A DNA stretch of 8,375 nucleotides from Oscillospiraceae bacterium (GTDB lineage: Bacteria > Bacillota > Clostridia > UBA1381): NCBI GenBank assembly GCA_022508725.1, contig JAFLUR010000089.1:1-8375 (forward strand), written 5' to 3'. Positions 5,373 to 8,375 of this stretch are shown here, one piece after another. The translations under genes and the position numbers were made by a program. The notes under the pieces are model-generated. The model had not been told where the DNA came from, ran no database searches, and worked only from the letters and a program-made list of their open reading frames with translations. Positions within the stretch are counted from its first letter, which is position 1. Each line of letters opens with the position of its first letter.

Positions 5373-6881
5373 TCATCTTTTATATATAACGATACTGTTT
5401 GTCGCTTTGTCCTCAAGCAATTCATCATTTTCTGAAAATACGATTACAAAAACATTCAATAATTTAACGGTATTTCTAAGTAAAATTTGACTTGCCGTCG
5501 CCTTATTTCCCGTCTTTCCGCACACGCTCATTTTCAGTAGCGCTTTACCGACCGTTTTGGAAAACAATAATTCAAAAAACGTATTTATTAAGGTAAATAT
5601 GATGGGAAATAACAATCCCAATTCCACAGATGTACTGTTTATGCCGATTACGGCTAACAGTACGCCAAAATAAACCGTTCCCCAAAGCAACAGATCGATC
5701 ATATATGCTCCTATTCTTTCGGAAACATTCGCTCTGCCGGTTCTTACTGGTCCCGGTATGACAGAACTTACTTGTCTTTGAGGCATGGAGCTTACCGGTC
5801 TCGAACCGGCGGAGCTTACTTGTATTCTGTCGGGCGGTCGTTGTCCGGTATCGGAACCGACGTTGTTCCGGGAATGAATTTGCTCATTTTCATGCCGCGT
5901 CTCCCGTGCAATTTTCAATGATCTGTTTTCCATACCGAGAATAGCTTTCATTTCGGCTATATTCGATATTCTTTTTGCCGTCGTTATCTCCATGGCTTTT
6001 TCTATGCAATACTTCAGATTATACGGCAGATCGGGGCGTAAGCTTGAAAAAGGTTCCAAATTATCCTCCGCCACACGCTGCGTCGATTCCATCGGTATTT
6101 TTGATGTGAACAAATGATAAAATGTTGCGCCGAGCGCATAAATATCCGTATACGGACCTTGTTTTCCGCGCCCGCCGTATTGCTCTATCGGAGCATAGCC
6201 CACCTTTACAATGACGGATAATTCTCTGTTTAATTGATCCATTTCTCTTCTCGCGGAACCGAAATCCAAAATCTTAATAAAGTTATTCTTCGTAATATAA
6301 ATATTATCCGGCGCTATATCGCGGTGCAAAATTCCCCTTGAATGTATGTATTCCAAGCCGTTCATGATTTGGTACAATATATTGATGCCCTCGTCATATT
6401 CAAGCTTTCTGGCAAAATTGTTGACATACCTCCTGAGATCTATACCATCGCAATATTCCATTACATAATATGCTGTATTGTTTTCAAAGAAGCTGTCGTA
6501 TATGGTAATTACGTTTCTGTGATGAAATGTTTTCACCAGCTCCGCTTCTTCCACAAACGATTTCATTATCTTGTTATACCGTTCTATATTCTGCTCCTCT
6601 ACCGACGCTATCCTTAATTTGTTTCTTACGGCGAATTTTGACGGAAAATATTCTTTAATCGCACAAATACCGCCGATTTCCGTATCAAGGCATTTATAGG
6701 TTATTCCGAAACCGCCTATTCCCAAAGCAATACCGACAATATATCTGTTTTTCAGCAGTGTTCCCGGTGCCAGACAATTCTGTTCTGTACCTGAAGTATT
6801 TTTATATCCGCATTTCGGACACGGCTTCTCTTTTATTGGTTTTTCATAAAAACAACGAAAACAGAAATTATTATAATTCAC
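5373..6881 (-). CDS. Ser/Thr protein kinase with N-terminal zinc ribbon and C-terminal RDD membrane domain
   Basis: This 502-aa Hanks-type kinase has C7-x2-C10 and C21-x2-C24 forming a zinc ribbon. The kinase domain (about 47-315) contains the Gly-rich loop GIGGFGITY (54-62), Lys76 in CAIKEYFP, a likely alpha-C Glu near 112-114, the catalytic loop HRDIAPDN (186-193; D188, N193), DFG at 206-208, GYAPIEQY (228-235) and DIYALG (246-251). All catalytic residues are present, so it should be active. A Ser/Arg/Pro-rich linker (about 325-385) precedes an RDD domain (about 386-502; R389, D396, VGKALLKMSV at 444-453) with two or three TM helices. Unlike PrkC/PknB it has no PASTA repeats, and little of it faces outside. 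GTG 6881 is chosen for the GGAG SD 8 nt upstream and because no in-frame ATG precedes the ribbon. It probably phosphorylates partners encoded here, opposed by the two PP2C enzymes. Confidence 0.95.
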   Translation of the reverse strand: MNYNNFCFRCFYEKPIKEKPCPKCGYKNTSGTEQNCLAPGTLLKNRYIVGIALGIGGFGITYKCLDTEIGGICAIKEYFPSKFAVRNKLRIASVEEQNIERYNKIMKSFVEEAELVKTFHHRNVITIYDSFFENNTAYYVMEYCDGIDLRRYVNNFARKLEYDEGINILYQIMNGLEYIHSRGILHRDIAPDNIYITKNNFIKILDFGSARREMDQLNRELSVIVKVGYAPIEQYGGRGKQGPYTDIYALGATFYHLFTSKIPMESTQRVAEDNLEPFSSLRPDLPYNLKYCIEKAMEITTAKRISNIAEMKAILGMENRSLKIARETRHENEQIHSRNNVGSDTGQRPPDRIQVSSAGSRPVSSMPQRQVSSVIPGPVRTGRANVSERIGAYMIDLLLWGTVYFGVLLAVIGINSTSVELGLLFPIIFTLINTFFELLFSKTVGKALLKMSVCGKTGNKATASQILLRNTVKLLNVFVIVFSENDELLEDKATNSIVIYKR

Positions 6882-6889
6882 TTAAACCG

Positions 6890-6895
6890 CTCCAA
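6890..6895 (-). promoter_or_regulatory. Ribosome binding site supporting the GTG start of the kinase
   Basis: The minus strand reads TTGGAG followed by 8 nt and GTG (6881-6879). It lies in the 21-bp gap after the protease stop (TAG, 6905-6903). The GTG start keeps the first zinc-ribbon cysteine pair, which any later start would remove. Confidence 0.65.
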
Positions 6896-6902
6896 ACATT
6901 AA

Positions 6903-8102
6903 CTAAAATCTTACTTCAAAAGTATTTTCGGGGCTTGCCAGATAGAATTTTTCTCCCGACTTCAGCATTTGAGGAACATTCGGAGGAATTTGCTTACCGT
7001 TGACGGTATAAGTGCCGTAACTTGAATTTAAGTCCTTAACGTAGCATACGGTTCCATCAAAGGTGATTTCACAATGGACGCCGCTTACTCCCTGCGTGTT
7101 GACGGGGAATGCGATTGCGCATTTTGAAGAATCTCTGCCCATTTTAACGGCGCCGTTAACGGAAAATTTCTTGCCATTCAAAGCTCCTCCCACGGCTATA
7201 ATTCTGGCGTTTGCCTTATTTTGCGCGGGCGCCTGTTTGGGCACCGTGCGATTTGCGGCATCACTGAGAGGTGTTGTATAATTCGTTTCGACATAATTGC
7301 TGCCGTTTGAAGTGTTTTTCCTGCGTAAAACCAAAACAACTACCAATACGATAATTACAAGCAATATAATGCCGCCAGCTACCAAAAGCCAATTTATGCT
7401 GCCGTGCAAAGTAACGGGAATCCTATCCGGATCAATAACCTTTAAAAGCTCGTCTATCGCAATGGCGTAATTGTCGTTATTCAAACCGAATGTATTGATA
7501 CCTACAACCTCGCCCTTTGAATTTACGAGCGGACCGCCCGAGTTGCCGTGTGTAATTGTAAGATCCAACATATACACATCAAGACCGTTTACTCTGTCGG
7601 CTTTCTTGATACCTCCCTTTGTCACGGTAATATCGCTTGTATTATATTTAGGCCAATCGGTAGCCTGATTTCCCGGATAGCCCAACGCCGCAAAGGCATC
7701 GTCCGGGTCGACGTATTCCATCGGACAAAGCGTCATAGCCTGACGTTTATCGGTAGCCTGAGGCAATTTCAATACGGCAACGTCCTTTGTTTCATCGTAA
7801 AAATAAACATTCGCCAGCATCATTTCGTTTGACGCCAGATCAAAAGCAACCGTAGCGGTTGTATTTCCTGCGCTTCCCTGAACGACATGATTGTTTGTAA
7901 CTATATACTCAATCGGCTTACCGACTTTACCTATGGCAAAACCGGTGCCGTAAACCATTCCGTCCTGACTGATTACCGCAACAACACTGTTTTTGGCATC
8001 GGAAGCGGAAGCCGCAAAAACATTTACACTCATAAAGCACATAAAAAGCGCCGAAACAACCGACAATATAAGCGTCATTTTTAAACACGGTTTTTTTCTC
8101 AT
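6903..8102 (-). CDS. Secreted HtrA/trypsin-like serine protease with TM helix and cytosolic FHA domain
   Basis: This 399-aa protein crosses the membrane. It has a signal peptide (about 1-30, ending NVFAASA), a chymotrypsin-fold protease (about 35-225), a TM helix (about 238-260), RRK as a stop-transfer, a Thr/Pro/Asn-rich linker (about 262-298) and a C-terminal FHA domain (about 300-399). The triad is complete: His72 in VTNNHVV, Asp107 in KDVAVLKLP, and Ser188 in HGNSGGPLV. FHA residues are MGRD 321-324 (R323), GVSGVHC 338-344 (S340, H343), NSSYGTY 359-365 and NG 368-369. No PDZ domain is visible, unlike classic HtrA/DegP. The protease acts outside the cell, while the FHA domain can bind phosphothreonine inside, so the protein could link external proteolysis with the kinase encoded 21 bp downstream. 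SD AAAGGA lies about 10 nt before ATG 8102. The substrate is unknown. Confidence 0.95.
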   Translation of the reverse strand: MRKKPCLKMTLILSVVSALFMCFMSVNVFAASASDAKNSVVAVISQDGMVYGTGFAIGKVGKPIEYIVTNNHVVQGSAGNTTATVAFDLASNEMMLANVYFYDETKDVAVLKLPQATDKRQAMTLCPMEYVDPDDAFAALGYPGNQATDWPKYNTSDITVTKGGIKKADRVNGLDVYMLDLTITHGNSGGPLVNSKGEVVGINTFGLNNDNYAIAIDELLKVIDPDRIPVTLHGSINWLLVAGGIILLVIIVLVVVLVLRRKNTSNGSNYVETNYTTPLSDAANRTVPKQAPAQNKANARIIAVGGALNGKKFSVNGAVKMGRDSSKCAIAFPVNTQGVSGVHCEITFDGTVCYVKDLNSSYGTYTVNGKQIPPNVPQMLKSGEKFYLASPENTFEVRF

Positions 8103-8115
8103 AATAAATCTTTCC

Positions 8116-8193
8116 TTTCAAATCCAATGTAATCTTTCCGGAACTTTAATTTTTTCAAATCTAATGTAAGCCTTCCGGAACTTTAATTTTTTC
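8116..8193 (-). repeat. 37-bp tandem direct repeat spanning the PP2C stop codon and the protease leader
   Basis: Two head-to-tail copies (8116-8152 and 8153-8189, match continuing to 8193) agree at 34 of 37 positions. Each contains TTCCGGAA, an 8-bp perfect palindrome, followed by an A/T tract. The right copy includes the last codons and stop of the PP2C gene, and the left copy ends in the SD of the protease gene. No promoter or terminator is evident inside. It looks like a local duplication that lengthened the spacer between the two genes. Confidence 0.9.
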
Positions 8194-8375
8194 TTTCGCA
8201 TTTTATGACCATTACGGTCATGTTATCCTGTCCCGGAAATCTTGAATTCAAGATTGTCGAAACAATTTTATCACTCGCCGTCTGAGCGTCGTAATTTGAT
8301 AAAATATCCTTCATTGCGTCCTCCGATATTCCGTTGTATATACCGTCCGAGCACAGGATAAATATATCATTCGGC
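8183..8375 (-). CDS. PP2C-family Ser/Thr protein phosphatase, C-terminal 63 residues only
   Basis: The frame enters at the right edge and stops at TAA 8185-8183. The visible piece has the PP2C signature DIFILCSDGIYNGI (metal-binding Asp within CSDG) and, near the end, GQDNMTVMVI, which carries the last metal-binding Asp. These are the usual final two motifs of the family, so about three quarters of the gene lies beyond the window. The end is complete: PP2C proteins normally stop soon after the DN-x-T motif. It is a separate copy from the PP2C at 859-1587. It lies 80 bp upstream of the protease gene on the same strand, with no terminator seen between, so it probably belongs to the same transcript as the protease and kinase. 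Confidence 0.93.
   Translation of the reverse strand, partial: PNDIFILCSDGIYNGISEDAMKDILSNYDAQTASDKIVSTILNSRFPGQDNMTVMVIKCERKN

Noticed and set aside
859..6881. TerY-P-type triad (vWA, PP2C, kinase) linked to tellurite or phage resistance
   Set aside because: A kinase and PP2C are present, but I see no vWA domain with a MIDAS motif in the window. It could only be revived if one lies in the flanks.

Overview
The window looks like part of a chromosome from a low-GC, Gram-positive anaerobe of the Clostridia, perhaps a gut Ruminococcaceae or Lachnospiraceae relative. This rests on the AT-rich DNA, strong AGGAGG-type ribosome binding sites, GTG/TTG starts, and the mix of RDD, FHA, zinc-ribbon and 'copper amine oxidase N-terminal-like' modules. 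The genus is inference. Every supported gene is on the minus strand, so transcription runs from right (8375) to left (1).

In transcription order: (1) the C-terminus of a PP2C protein phosphatase, cut by the window edge; (2) a secreted HtrA/trypsin-like serine protease with an intact triad, one membrane helix and a cytosolic FHA domain; (3) a Ser/Thr kinase with an N-terminal zinc ribbon and a C-terminal RDD membrane domain; (4) an RDD membrane protein with a C-terminal FHA domain; (5) a single-pass membrane protein with Tyr/Pro/Gln repeats inside, a CuAO-N-like domain outside and a Met/Pro/Gly-rich tail. Spacers of 10-21 bp join genes 2 to 5, and 80 bp separates genes 1 and 2. A 187-bp gap with a weak promoter candidate follows. 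Then: (6) a zinc-ribbon FHA protein; a 9-bp-stem hairpin; (7) a lipoprotein-like paralogue of the protease-TM-FHA gene that has lost all three catalytic residues; (8) a complete PP2C phosphatase overlapping gene 7 by 4 bp; (9) a zinc-ribbon, single-TM protein with a possible CuAO-N-like outer domain, starting at GTG 845 and running off the left edge.

Together the genes form a compact membrane phospho-signalling locus: one kinase and two phosphatases to write and erase phosphate, four FHA proteins to read phosphothreonine, and several proteins crossing the membrane with external protease, pseudoprotease or CuAO-like domains. The locus has two partly matching halves, each with a PP2C, a protease-like-TM-FHA protein and a CuAO-like membrane protein. 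The left half carries the catalytically dead protease copy. The working model is that extracellular events sensed by the protease, pseudoprotease and CuAO domains are linked to cytosolic phosphorylation through FHA domains. That model is inference; the domain content and residue losses can be read directly from the sequence.
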